64,000 bases of DNA from positions 62,001-126,000 of the forward strand of contig JAAZXW010000009.1 of assembly GCA_014239955.1 (NCBI GenBank), read 5' to 3'. The notes below the pieces were generated by a model, which was not told the origin of the DNA, did no database searches, and saw only the letters and a list, made by a program, of their open reading frames with translations. Positions 53,841 to 63,379 of this stretch are shown here, piece by piece. A program made the position numbers and the translations under genes. Each line of letters starts with the position of its first letter. Position 1 is the first letter of the stretch. This DNA is from Methanobacteriota archaeon. GTDB lineage: Archaea; Thermoplasmatota; Poseidoniia; Poseidoniales; Thalassarchaeaceae.

Positions 53841-54940
53841 GTGTCGAGGGCTTCTAGTTTGAGGCTTAGCTCGCTTACGAGCCACTCATGTAGTTCGGTT
53901 CCACCCATCTCTGAGAGTGTTGAATTGAGGAATGCTGCAATCAATGAACTCTTAGCACTATCTTCGTCAAAGCCCCTAGCCTTGAGATAAAACATCTGAT
54001 CTTCATCTATTGGCCCATTTGCAGTGCCATGCCCACAACCTACGACATCGTTCTCCATCACCTCTAACTCTGGTATTGAATCGGCCTTCGCAGATTCAGA
54101 GAGCAGTAGATTATGGAAAATCTGTGCAGCATCCGCCCCTTTGGAGCCTTTCCTAATGGTTAGCATACCAGTACCTATCGTTCTACTGCTACCTCCACAG
54201 GCTGAGTGCCAAGATAGCCGACTGAAAGTTTCCGGTGCTTCATGATGGATTTCTATGTGGTGATCTAAGTGCATTGAATCTGCAGACAGGATCGAGCCCA
54301 GTACTCTGATGTTCCCACCAGGGTCCCCCATAATGTATCGGAGATCAGCTTTTGTCCTCTCCGAACCCGACGACACTGTCCCTGCCCTTACCTGTGCATC
54401 CCGACCAATTGCAATAGCATCTGAACGCAGCAAAGTTCCCTTTTCTTGAAGGCCAAGAACCACATCATTCATGATTGCCCCATTTCGAATCTGACCAGTC
54501 CTAAGTAGTCCGAACCACTCACTTCTACCAGTGATCTTGGTAACCAACTCAATCTCCGATATTTCTCCAATATCCAGAGAAATGTGCGCAACTGATGGCG
54601 AATCACCGGGTCTAATCTCTAGAATAATCGGTTTTCCCGGCGCGAATCCTTTGTCTACCACCAATGTCCATTGCGATGATTTTGCCGAAGCATGGAGAAA
54701 GGCATTGGTCAGCGCATTATCCATTGAGAAATCCAGATCACCCTCAATCCCTTGTTCCAACCTGATTCCGGAAGGAGGTTCCGAACCATCCATCATTCCC
54801 AAACTTAGTTCCGGTTGCCCTAGAGGAGGCATCTCTGCAATATCACCTGTGGGGTGAACTTTCTTCCAGGAGGTGTACCTCCAAAGATGATCAGCTCTGT
54901 TTGGCTTCCCCAGACTGATGTATCTTGAGGCCGAATCCAT
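53837..54940 (-). CDS. sufD: SUF Fe-S assembly protein SufD-like
   Basis: 367 residues. Right-handed beta-helix protein of the SufBD family. HEAPETFSRLSW, GTGMLTIRKGSKGADAAQIFHNLLLSE and CGHGTANGPIDEDQMFYLKARGF are the family end motifs, the last holding the His used for cluster building in SufD. The N-terminal 100 residues are more divergent. It lies 12 bases after sufB and is the third gene of the sufC-sufB-sufD series. Confidence 0.9.
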   Translation of the reverse strand: MDSASRYISLGKPNRADHLWRYTSWKKVHPTGDIAEMPPLGQPELSLGMMDGSEPPSGIRLEQGIEGDLDFSMDNALTNAFLHASAKSSQWTLVVDKGFAPGKPIILEIRPGDSPSVAHISLDIGEISEIELVTKITGRSEWFGLLRTGQIRNGAIMNDVVLGLQEKGTLLRSDAIAIGRDAQVRAGTVSSGSERTKADLRYIMGDPGGNIRVLGSILSADSMHLDHHIEIHHEAPETFSRLSWHSACGGSSRTIGTGMLTIRKGSKGADAAQIFHNLLLSESAKADSIPELEVMENDVVGCGHGTANGPIDEDQMFYLKARGFDEDSAKSSLIAAFLNSTLSEMGGTELHEWLVSELSLKLEALDT

Positions 54941-54952
54941 TATTCGACGACC

Positions 54953-56365
54953 TCAACCTATACTTCCTTCCATCTCAAGAGCCATCAGTTGATTAAGTTC
55001 CACTGCGTATTCCATTGGTAGCTCTCTGGTGAAAGGTTCGAAGAAACCATTGACAATCATTGCTAGGGACTCTTCCTCGGAGTGCCCACGACTCATAAGA
55101 TAGAATAGCTGCTCATCGCTGACTTTCGAGACACTCGCTTCATGTTCACATCTTGCTGTTGAGTTCGCTACTTCCATTGTTGGGTATGTGTCAGACCTGC
55201 TCCCCTCATCTAAAATAAGAGCATCGCAGACGACATTCAACTTGCAGTTGTCTGCTTTTGGTGAAACTGTAACCATCCCCCTGTAAGAACCCCTGCCACC
55301 ATTTTTGCTTATGCTCTTCGAGAGAATTTTGCTAGTAGTGTTAGATGCCAGGTGATGTATCTTGGCCCCAGCATCTTGATGCTGACCCTCCCCAGAATAT
55401 GCAACTGAAATTACTTCTGCATGACTCCCTTCTCCCTTTAGGATAACAGAAGGATACTTCATGGTAAGTTTACTTCCTATGTTTCCGTCAACCCACTCAA
55501 TCTTCGCCTTTTCATGGGCTATCCCCCTCTTTGTCACTAGATTGTAAACATTGGAACTCCAGTTTTGGATTGTTGAGTACCGGATATGTGAACCAGGGAG
55601 TGCAATCAATTCTACTACTGCTGAGTGGAGTGAGTCAGTCGAGTAGGTAGGGGCGGTGCACCCCTCGACGTAGTGGATGCTGCTCCCTTTATCGGCAATG
55701 ATAAGGGTCCTTTCGAATTGACCCATATTCTTTGCGTTGATTCGGAAGTATGCCTGAACTGGCATCTCAACGTGAACTCCCTCGGGGACATAAATGAACG
55801 AACCTCCCGACCAGACTGCAGTGTTTAGCGCCGAGAATTTGTTGTCAGCAAATGGCACGACCGAGCAGAACCACTTTTTCACAATCTCCGGGTGTTCCCT
55901 GAGTCCACTGTCCATGTCTAGGAAAATTACCCCTTGCTTTTCCAAGTCCTCACGGATGCTGTGGTATACTGTTTCTGACTCATATTGAGCTGTTACTCCT
56001 GACAACCACTTCTGCTCTGCTTCTGGTATTCCAAGCCTTTCGAACGTATTTCTGATGTCATCTGGCACGTCATCCCAGTCATTCTTGGTTGAATCAGATG
56101 ATCTCAGGAAGTAGCAGATATTGTCGAAGTCAATTTCTTCCAACATCGACATGTTGCCCCATGTCGGCATCGGTCTTTTCATGAAGTGTTTGAATGCCCT
56201 GACTCGAATTTCCGTCATCCACTCGGGCTCATTCTTTAGGTTGGAGATTTCCCTAACTACCTCCTCCGAAAGGCCAAAGTCGAATCTAATCGTTGAGTTT
56301 TCTGGATCATGCCATCCAGCTTTGTATTCGCCAACTGCTTCCCGAGCATCATTGTTTTCCGCCAT
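54953..56365 (-). CDS. sufB: SUF Fe-S assembly protein SufB
   Basis: Scaffold subunit of the SufBC2D complex, 470 residues. The sequence follows the family from [20 protein letters not shown] through [56 protein letters not shown] and [16 protein letters not shown], to [20 protein letters not shown], which holds the conserved Cys-Glu cluster site. Ten bases separate it from sufC. Confidence 0.97.
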   Translation of the reverse strand: MAENNDAREAVGEYKAGWHDPENSTIRFDFGLSEEVVREISNLKNEPEWMTEIRVRAFKHFMKRPMPTWGNMSMLEEIDFDNICYFLRSSDSTKNDWDDVPDDIRNTFERLGIPEAEQKWLSGVTAQYESETVYHSIREDLEKQGVIFLDMDSGLREHPEIVKKWFCSVVPFADNKFSALNTAVWSGGSFIYVPEGVHVEMPVQAYFRINAKNMGQFERTLIIADKGSSIHYVEGCTAPTYSTDSLHSAVVELIALPGSHIRYSTIQNWSSNVYNLVTKRGIAHEKAKIEWVDGNIGSKLTMKYPSVILKGEGSHAEVISVAYSGEGQHQDAGAKIHHLASNTTSKILSKSISKNGGRGSYRGMVTVSPKADNCKLNVVCDALILDEGSRSDTYPTMEVANSTARCEHEASVSKVSDEQLFYLMSRGHSEEESLAMIVNGFFEPFTRELPMEYAVELNQLMALEMEGSIG

Positions 56366-56374
56366 CCCACTACC

Positions 56375-57130
56375 TCACTCTTCTTTCAGCCATTCGTAGC
56401 CTCTCTCTTCAAGTTTTGTAGCAAGTTCCGGGCCTCCGGATGATACGATTCTTCCACCTAGTAGGACATGCACCCTATCCGGTTGGACATGTTCCAGAAT
56501 TCTAGAGTAGTGCGTGATTATCAATGCCCCAGAATCAGTGCCCCTGATCGCGGCATTAATTCCCTCTGAGACAGTTCTGATCCCATCTATGTCCAGGCCA
56601 CTGTCGGTCTCATCGAGAATCGCAAGTCGTGGACTTAGAAGCATCATTTGTAGGATCTCAAAACGTTTCTTCTCGCCACCGCTGAATCCATCGTTGACAT
56701 ATCTGGCCATGAATGAACGAGGGATGTCGAGTGCCTCCATAGCATTTGCCAATTTCTCCCTGAAGTTAGGGCCCTTGGCTTCATCTTCGCCCCTAATGCT
56801 GGCTACAGACTTTCTGAGGAAATTACCAACCTGAAGGCCTGGGACCGCTTGTGGATACTGGAAGGAAAGGAATACTCCCTTTCGGGCCCGCTCCCAAGGC
56901 TCCATTTCTAGGAGGCTCTCTCCTTCTAGGATTACATCCCCCTTCTCGACATCAAAGTCCGGATGCCCCATTATCACATTGGCAGCGGTTGTTTTTCCGC
57001 TTCCGTTCCTTCCCATTATTGCATGAATCTCCCCAGGACCAATTATCAGATTAATTCCCTTCAGTATTTCATTCCCGTCTATGCCTGCATGCAGATCATT
57101 AATTTCGAGTAATGGAGTCTTTCCGGGCAT
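56375..57130 (-). CDS. sufC: SUF Fe-S assembly ATPase SufC
   Basis: ABC-type ATPase powering the SufB-SufD scaffold. 251 residues: Walker A GRNGSGKTT (about 40-48), Q-loop in SFQYPQAVPG, signature FSGGEKKRFEI, Walker B LAILDETDSGLDIDG and switch His in ITHYSRIL. No membrane domain. First gene of the operon and divergent from the Nfu gene, so iron-sulfur assembly functions share this locus. Confidence 0.96.
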   Translation of the reverse strand: MPGKTPLLEINDLHAGIDGNEILKGINLIIGPGEIHAIMGRNGSGKTTAANVIMGHPDFDVEKGDVILEGESLLEMEPWERARKGVFLSFQYPQAVPGLQVGNFLRKSVASIRGEDEAKGPNFREKLANAMEALDIPRSFMARYVNDGFSGGEKKRFEILQMMLLSPRLAILDETDSGLDIDGIRTVSEGINAAIRGTDSGALIITHYSRILEHVQPDRVHVLLGGRIVSSGGPELATKLEERGYEWLKEE

Positions 57131-57214
57131 ACTTCATCCTTACCGGAACTAACCGACTATTCAATCTCTCGCTTCGTTAGATGAGCCTATAATGGCCCTC
57201 GCATACGCATTAGT

Positions 57215-57712
57215 GTGGGACAAGGGGGTGACGATGGCGAAGGGGCCTCAGAAAACCTGGAGGATAGGTATAGATCACAGATTCACGAGATTATCCAGGT
57301 CGAGGCAGAACGCCTGATATCAGAAAAAAACGATCCAACCGAGATTTCTAGACTTTTCTCGTTGTCACTTCTCGAGCTTTTTGAGTCTGCAGACCAATCT
57401 CTAGTGCCTGCACTGATGGCAAGATTGGGTCCCGTCAGAGCCGCATTGGAGGGGCATGGGGGTGCCTTGATTGTCACCAGCGGAGAAATCGAAGTTAGAA
57501 ATAACGGAAATAGAACTCTGTCCCTAGTAATAGGTCTCGATGGGGCATGCGTTTCCTGTGGAGCAGCCCCGGGCACCCTCAAAGGCATCCAAGATGACTT
57601 ATTGGCGGATGAAGAGGTGGGAGTTGTCCGTTTTGACTCATCGATGCTCGATTGGTTTGACGAGATTCAGCGCGATTTCGTCTTGAGGTTTGGTGGCGTA
57701 ACCTTCGTCTAA
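57215..57712 (+). CDS. nfuA: Nfu-type Fe-S carrier (NifU C-terminal domain)
   Basis: 165 residues from GTG 57215. The N-terminal 75 residues are helical and acidic. The Nfu domain (about 68-165) reads LGPVRAALEGHGGALIV, then LDGACVSCGAAPGTLKGI; the C-x2-C binds a [4Fe-4S] cluster for transfer to client proteins. It sits divergent from sufCBD and probably serves the same pathway. Tail to tail with the Maf gene, overlapping by four bases. Confidence 0.9.
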   Translation: MGQGGDDGEGASENLEDRYRSQIHEIIQVEAERLISEKNDPTEISRLFSLSLLELFESADQSLVPALMARLGPVRAALEGHGGALIVTSGEIEVRNNGNRTLSLVIGLDGACVSCGAAPGTLKGIQDDLLADEEVGVVRFDSSMLDWFDEIQRDFVLRFGGVTFV

Positions 57713-58338
57713 ACTAGTATGTTCCTGAGTTCCTCGATTGCACGGGTCGAGAATCCGAGAACGGTCACATCCTCACCCTCAATTATCCTTGAAAACGACC
57801 CAGCCTTTCCAGCTAAGTCATATCCCCCAGCCTTCCCAATCCACGAACCGCTTCCTATCATATCCTCCATTTTTTGTCCGCCTATTTCATCAAATTCAAC
57901 AATCGAGAAATCCGTCCAGATTTTCGCTCGCCAACCAAAACCAACATCTAAACCATCCCCATTTCTGGTCATGATTGCAGTAGAGGACCAAACCTTGTGT
58001 CTTCTTCCCGAGAGCCTAATCAGAGTAGATGCAGCACTCATCTTGTCCTTCGGTTTGCCCAAGGCGACAAGGATATCGTCTGGGTCCTCCACCAGGGTGT
58101 CGGAAACCACTATCAGTTCGAGAGAGGGATGGTCTCTGGTGTACTGTTCCGAGGCAGCTGCTCTTGCCTTTTGCAGACAAGAAGCTTCGACTTGTAAACG
58201 AACTTCGAGACTCGCCGAAGGCTCTGGTTCAGCCCCTTCAAGTGTGGTGAAAAATAACTCGACCCCATCGACTCCAAATTTTTTTGACATCAGCGTACGC
58301 CTTCTTTCGGAAGCCGAAGCGAGCAGAACTAGTGGCAT
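57709..58338 (-). CDS. Maf/Ham1-fold nucleotide pyrophosphatase
   Basis: 209 residues. LASASERRRTLM at the start, VVSDTLVEDP, GKPKDKMSAASTLIRLSGRRHKVW and GKAGGYDLAGKAG are Maf signatures, where the family hydrolyses non-canonical or UTP/dTTP-type nucleoside triphosphates. Substrate specificity is not decided by these motifs. Preceded by the giant subtilisin gene on the same strand, 8 bases away. Confidence 0.9.
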   Translation of the reverse strand: MPLVLLASASERRRTLMSKKFGVDGVELFFTTLEGAEPEPSASLEVRLQVEASCLQKARAAASEQYTRDHPSLELIVVSDTLVEDPDDILVALGKPKDKMSAASTLIRLSGRRHKVWSSTAIMTRNGDGLDVGFGWRAKIWTDFSIVEFDEIGGQKMEDMIGSGSWIGKAGGYDLAGKAGSFSRIIEGEDVTVLGFSTRAIEELRNILV

Positions 58339-58346
58339 TATTTACC

Positions 58347-61300
58347 TCAGAGTTCTATTATTGAACCACAGACGGGACATTTCATTGATGTGACTCCTGG
58401 TTCGGTGGCGAACCTACTCCCACATCCGAAGCATGGAACTTGACCACCAACTGTGGTTGCTATTGGGGTAGCAGGAGTAGGAATTTCCAATTCAGCATTA
58501 GTTACCGGTTCTGTGGGATCTGAAAATAACACTTCAGCGGATTTCCTCCTATCTCTCCTATCTCTTCTGCTCTTGCGACCTCTTTCGTCAATTCCCCCTG
58601 GGTCTTCGTCAACTATCTCAACATCGTCAGATCCAATCGAAAAATCGGTTTCATCTACCAGATCGACCACGTCATCCTCCATCACCACGCTAGCCTCTTT
58701 GTCAATGGACCCCCTCCTTCCGGCCCATCTGACTCCTTGCGCGGAAAGTCCGACTAGGGTTACCATTCCAAGAATTAGAATCGCCAATGCGACACCAATC
58801 ACTAGGATCTCGAAACTCTCCTGGTCCAAGCCGAGGGACGATCTTAGTTGGTCAGACAGGCTCCCTCCACCTCTAGACGACCCATCATCTATCAGGGTCC
58901 TGATTTGCCAGCCATCAGATGAAGAGACAACCATCATCGTCTCTCCAGAATCTTCGGATCTATCCATCGATTTGTATTGGCCTCGGACCAGAGTATCTGA
59001 GAGGCCTATCCAGCCTTCTTCGACATCAATTAGTCCATACTCAACTTGCGGTCCGCCGGCTCCAACTCTATCGAAAAGCACTTGGATTCCCCTATCGGAC
59101 TCAACTACGCCGATTCCAGCCATCCCCCTAGCCGGAATCCTCGTTTCCATACCCCCATTGGTCCTGAAATTTGAATCGGTCACAAATACGACCAGCTCTG
59201 AGTCCTGAGGGTCGCCCTCCCTCCATAGTGAAACCAAAGTATCACCATCATCATCTTCGATCACGGTCAGCACCGGTAGTGACGTCTCGTCACCCACCGC
59301 TTTTCGATATGCCCAGTTCTCCTGCCCAATCTGGCCATGCGAGTACCAAACCCCCAGCCGGTCCCTTCCAGTGGTGTCGTTTCTGATAGTCTGGTACAGG
59401 ATATGGGCCTCTTCATGTCCGAATTCAACCGATAATGGATCTCTCTGTGCCGGATCAGCATCAATGTCCCTGATAATCCCTGATTGCAGAGTCCAATCAT
59501 CAGAGGAAATCGGGCTCTCTGAGTGAAGGAGGAAAATACTCGTCTCATCTTCGAGACTACCTCCGCTGAAAACGTCTCTGTGGTAGCCCGAAACAAGAAT
59601 CTCTGAGTCTCTTACATCCATGTCTATCCCCCAGTACTTGCCATCGGAAAGGGGTATTCCGGGGAGCAAGTCCTGAACAGGGGCGATTCTACAACTTGAG
59701 TCGATGGTGGAGTAACTTAGGGTCTGCATGAGGAACCAGTCTGGGCCTATGTAACGTCTTGTCCAAACAATATGTGCGAAGCCCTCATCAGTACCGATAA
59801 TGGCAATATCTCCAGACCATCGCTCCTCGATTACGTTATTGCATCCGATTAGCGACCTGCTTTCGGTCAATTTGTACATCAATAGGGTGCCATCCTTCTC
59901 CACAATTAGTAAATCATCCCCCTCCTCACTGTCTAGACTGACTATTGCAACAGGGGATTCTCCAGGATTGAGTTCAGTTTCCCTTGGCCCAGATAGAGTT
60001 GTACTGTCAACTAGTAGGGTCTTTACTCGGACATTGTTCGACCAGTCATTGTCCCCTCCACTCTCTAGCAAGACGCTCACCCTCACTTCTAAGGGTCCGG
60101 AAATATTTGGGGCAAAGGGGAAAGAAATCATTGAATACGATCCACCCAGAACTAATGGGGTCGTTGAGTTCTCAATCATCTCCCATCCTCTCTCCGTCAT
60201 CACCTCCAGAGTCCCTGAGACGCCGACAGCGTCTTGCGATCCCAGATTGTCTATTCTTGCTTGGACAACAGCCGATTCGTCTGGCCTAGGGATTGGGCTA
60301 GAGACGGTTACAGCTGAAATCGATCCTGCCCTGATCGCAAGATCGACTCCAGGGGGTCTCGGAGCAACCGAGAAAGTTCCCGAGAGGTCGTTGTTGTTGT
60401 CGTCCAGCTCTTGGATTGAATTCAGTGGATCAATTGAGATGGATAGCAGTGCATCCCCTGCGTTCATGGGATTCCAGTACAGGACAACTTCAACGAACTG
60501 TCCGGTATCTATGTTCGCAATCACGTATTCATCCCGCCTCTCCCCCCATTCTTCTAGAATGACGCCAACATTGGTGGAAGCCCGATCTCCTGTATTCCTA
60601 ATCGTGGCTCTGACTTCCAAGAATGTGTTGACGTATGACTCTTGCATTGGAATGCCGAATTCCTGCACTGAAACCGACTTGCTAACGAAAAGCAAGTCAG
60701 GCATAGGCTCTACATTGTCGATTTGTATGACTCTTCGTAATTCCTCTGAGAAGATTCCCACGGCACTGACTATTCGAACTGAGAGCCTGTATTCGTCATC
60801 CTTGTATTGGGTCGTGTCCAAGTCGAAGCTCCAACTAGTCCATCCATGGTCGTGATCCTGGCAGCTCACGATCCATTCCCCACTAACCTGAATACTTTTT
60901 GATTCCCTGAACATATGGGTGCAGTATGCGTGCCCCTGAAAATCTGGGTCATTGCTGCCATCGCCTTTCTTATTCGAGGACGAGTGCTTCAGACCCTCTC
61001 TATCATCTTCTGACCATCGGCCATCATGATAATTGGTGGCATCCTGCCAGTCTTCGTTATCGATCCTCCACTGGATTGTTGCGTTTCCAATAGACTGGAA
61101 CTCGCCGAGGACCTCGACGGAACCTTCAAGATTGACATGTCCGCTTGGTCCCTCTAGGGTAATATTGACAATTCCTACAGGGAAAAAGAACTCCGTCGTG
61201 TTACTCCATCTGCCGATATCGTTTCTAGCGGCAACCATACCTGTGATTGAGACCTCAGAATATTCATCCGGCAGATCCGGAACGGCGAAAGGAACAGTCC

Positions 61301-63311
61301 AGTTTGTGATTCCTATCGTTCTGGTCCAGTTGACTAGAATCAACTTCTCTTTGGGTGTATTGGGGGATTTCTTGAACTTCATTTCTACTTTCGTAACAAC
61401 CTCTTCTATTGTCCCATTGTCCTCGCCGTGCTCGTTAATGTGGCCACGCAGGTTGTATGACTTCCCTTCGACAAGCCACGAGTACGCCGCAGGACTCTCG
61501 ATGTCTACCCAGTGTCCCTCTTGAGGTGATTGCGGTCCTCCCGTATCGTTGGTTATACTCCCGCCACCGAACATTTGGCTGGCAATTTCGCCACCATCAA
61601 TGATGCCGAATCCATACCTAGTGTCCCAGCTATTGTCCCCCCATGTCTCGTCCACACCCCATTCATTCCTGAACTCAGAGCCACTTGCGAGAAAACTCCT
61701 AATTGCCTCGTACCTCTCTATTCCGGGTTCATCCTCGTCCATGAATGGCATCTTTCGTATCTCACCAATTTCCAGCATTATTGCCACAAGTCCAGCTACT
61801 GCTGGAGTTGACATGCTTGATCCGGACAACTGTGTGTAGTCGTCACTGGCTCTGTTGACTTCCGAACCAGGAATTATGCCAGATGATTCAGCGTGCTGTG
61901 CAGAGTTGATGTTCGAACCCGGTGCCACAACCCATGGTTTCATCTCATCCCATGAGTCACCATCTTCATCATCTGTTCTCGGCCCATAGTTGGAGTTTGA
62001 GCTAATCGAGTCATCACTACGATCGATGGTATTCTTGTCATCTAGCCACCCAACGGTGATTGAAGTGTCCGCTGCCCCTACTGAATTTACGTTATTCGCC
62101 CCATCGTTCCCAATTGCGGCCACGCAGACCAAACCACTCTCTGAGGCCTGATCGACCAGATTCCCCTCGGCGGATGAACCATCTTCGTTGTTGTCTCCAA
62201 CCGCAGAGCTAGCTCGGCCGAAGGACATGGATAAGACGTGAATCCCTTTACTAGATACGTTATTGCCCCAATCGGTGTCTCTGTTGTTGATAGCCCATTG
62301 GATGCCGGCTAGTATTGATTGCGAATTCCCTCCGCCATAGTCCTCCATGACCTTCACGTCAACCAGATAAGAACCAGGGGAGTATCCCTGATTCACGCGA
62401 CTCGAGTCACCCGTGCCGAGTGCTATCCCCGCAACATGCGTCCCGTGACCATCTCCATCATCGGGATCCTCATCATTGCACCCCGATTGTCCCACGCCTG
62501 TTGCATCGCACCCTCCGACCCACTTGGGGTCCTCTATGTCGTTCGGATCCTTTGTGTTGTCCTTATTGTTATCCGAGAAATCATCTAGGGAGAAGTGCTC
62601 ATTGTCGACCCCAGTGTCAAGAATTGCGATTACTTTGCCCGAACCATGGTAGCCAAGCCCCCTCAGTGCCTCGTCATATACTCCCGATGCCCTCACCTTG
62701 GAACCCTTCGTCGCTTTGTCCAGATATGGCACAATTACACTCTGTTCCTCGACGAGGACGACTCCCTCGAGACCCCAGACATCGATTAGTGAACTTACTG
62801 GGACGTGATCTAGGACAATGGCATCCAGATGATCCATTACCATGAACCAAGATCCTTCTTCTTCCCAGCCATGTTGCCCGATGATTTCCTTCAAGGAATC
62901 GATGTCAGAGTCCCCTGGGTGCCACGCATAGTGTACAATTATCGCAACCGTTCCTTTACCATCATCACCGATGATCGAGGTCATAGAGGCTGACTCCCTT
63001 TCCCCGGCCACGATTAGTTGAAGCCTGTCGTCGAAGCCATTGGAGTCCGAGTCAGACCAGAAACCATGCCACCAGCCGAATTCCATTGCAGGAGGGCTCG
63101 AATCGATAGGGGTATGGGCTGGATCAAGATCCTTAAGACACGCTTCTTCCCCACAAAGTAATGCTGGAATCGATGGCGAAAGATTCTCAAAGAATACGGT
63201 AGAATCAGTATTTTCTCCACCAGGGGCATGAGCGGCCCCGAGGGGTACATCCAGCAAGAAAAATAAAATCGCTATCACAAATGGGAATAACTTTCCTGGA
63301 CTTCTGGCCAT
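58347..63311 (-). CDS. Giant membrane-anchored subtilisin-family protease with CARDB domains and zinc-ribbon tail
   Basis: 1654 residues. Signal peptide at 7-28. S8 catalytic domain: Asp232 (AILDTGVDNEHF), His289 (DGDGHGTHVAGIA), Ser499 (LSGSSMSTPAVAGL), oxyanion Asn402 (AIGNDG). Beta-sandwich domains follow, including two CARDB-like repeats (VRATIRNTGDRASTNVGV, DDNNNDLSGTF; then QARIDNLGSQDAVGV). A propeller-like region with WGIDMDVRDSEILV follows. A TM helix (SFEILVIGVALAILILGMV) lies at about 1485-1507; the cytoplasmic part is acidic and basic, ending in a zinc ribbon (CFGCGSRF, CPVCGS). Likely an extracellular digestive protease held on the cell surface. Confidence 0.92.
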   Translation of the reverse strand: MARSPGKLFPFVIAILFFLLDVPLGAAHAPGGENTDSTVFFENLSPSIPALLCGEEACLKDLDPAHTPIDSSPPAMEFGWWHGFWSDSDSNGFDDRLQLIVAGERESASMTSIIGDDGKGTVAIIVHYAWHPGDSDIDSLKEIIGQHGWEEEGSWFMVMDHLDAIVLDHVPVSSLIDVWGLEGVVLVEEQSVIVPYLDKATKGSKVRASGVYDEALRGLGYHGSGKVIAILDTGVDNEHFSLDDFSDNNKDNTKDPNDIEDPKWVGGCDATGVGQSGCNDEDPDDGDGHGTHVAGIALGTGDSSRVNQGYSPGSYLVDVKVMEDYGGGNSQSILAGIQWAINNRDTDWGNNVSSKGIHVLSMSFGRASSAVGDNNEDGSSAEGNLVDQASESGLVCVAAIGNDGANNVNSVGAADTSITVGWLDDKNTIDRSDDSISSNSNYGPRTDDEDGDSWDEMKPWVVAPGSNINSAQHAESSGIIPGSEVNRASDDYTQLSGSSMSTPAVAGLVAIMLEIGEIRKMPFMDEDEPGIERYEAIRSFLASGSEFRNEWGVDETWGDNSWDTRYGFGIIDGGEIASQMFGGGSITNDTGGPQSPQEGHWVDIESPAAYSWLVEGKSYNLRGHINEHGEDNGTIEEVVTKVEMKFKKSPNTPKEKLILVNWTRTIGITNWTVPFAVPDLPDEYSEVSITGMVAARNDIGRWSNTTEFFFPVGIVNITLEGPSGHVNLEGSVEVLGEFQSIGNATIQWRIDNEDWQDATNYHDGRWSEDDREGLKHSSSNKKGDGSNDPDFQGHAYCTHMFRESKSIQVSGEWIVSCQDHDHGWTSWSFDLDTTQYKDDEYRLSVRIVSAVGIFSEELRRVIQIDNVEPMPDLLFVSKSVSVQEFGIPMQESYVNTFLEVRATIRNTGDRASTNVGVILEEWGERRDEYVIANIDTGQFVEVVLYWNPMNAGDALLSISIDPLNSIQELDDNNNDLSGTFSVAPRPPGVDLAIRAGSISAVTVSSPIPRPDESAVVQARIDNLGSQDAVGVSGTLEVMTERGWEMIENSTTPLVLGGSYSMISFPFAPNISGPLEVRVSVLLESGGDNDWSNNVRVKTLLVDSTTLSGPRETELNPGESPVAIVSLDSEEGDDLLIVEKDGTLLMYKLTESRSLIGCNNVIEERWSGDIAIIGTDEGFAHIVWTRRYIGPDWFLMQTLSYSTIDSSCRIAPVQDLLPGIPLSDGKYWGIDMDVRDSEILVSGYHRDVFSGGSLEDETSIFLLHSESPISSDDWTLQSGIIRDIDADPAQRDPLSVEFGHEEAHILYQTIRNDTTGRDRLGVWYSHGQIGQENWAYRKAVGDETSLPVLTVIEDDDGDTLVSLWREGDPQDSELVVFVTDSNFRTNGGMETRIPARGMAGIGVVESDRGIQVLFDRVGAGGPQVEYGLIDVEEGWIGLSDTLVRGQYKSMDRSEDSGETMMVVSSSDGWQIRTLIDDGSSRGGGSLSDQLRSSLGLDQESFEILVIGVALAILILGMVTLVGLSAQGVRWAGRRGSIDKEASVVMEDDVVDLVDETDFSIGSDDVEIVDEDPGGIDERGRKSRRDRRDRRKSAEVLFSDPTEPVTNAELEIPTPATPIATTVGGQVPCFGCGSRFATEPGVTSMKCPVCGSIIEL

Positions 63312-63379
63312 GGCTCTCTTAGAGAGCCAATGTCAAGACCTGTATAACTCCAACCTGTAAGTGTCTGCTGGATTCACGC

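Noticed and set aside
59800-60855. 351-codon plus-strand frame inside the subtilisin gene
   Set aside because: Antisense shadow; Ser/Thr-rich with no motif.
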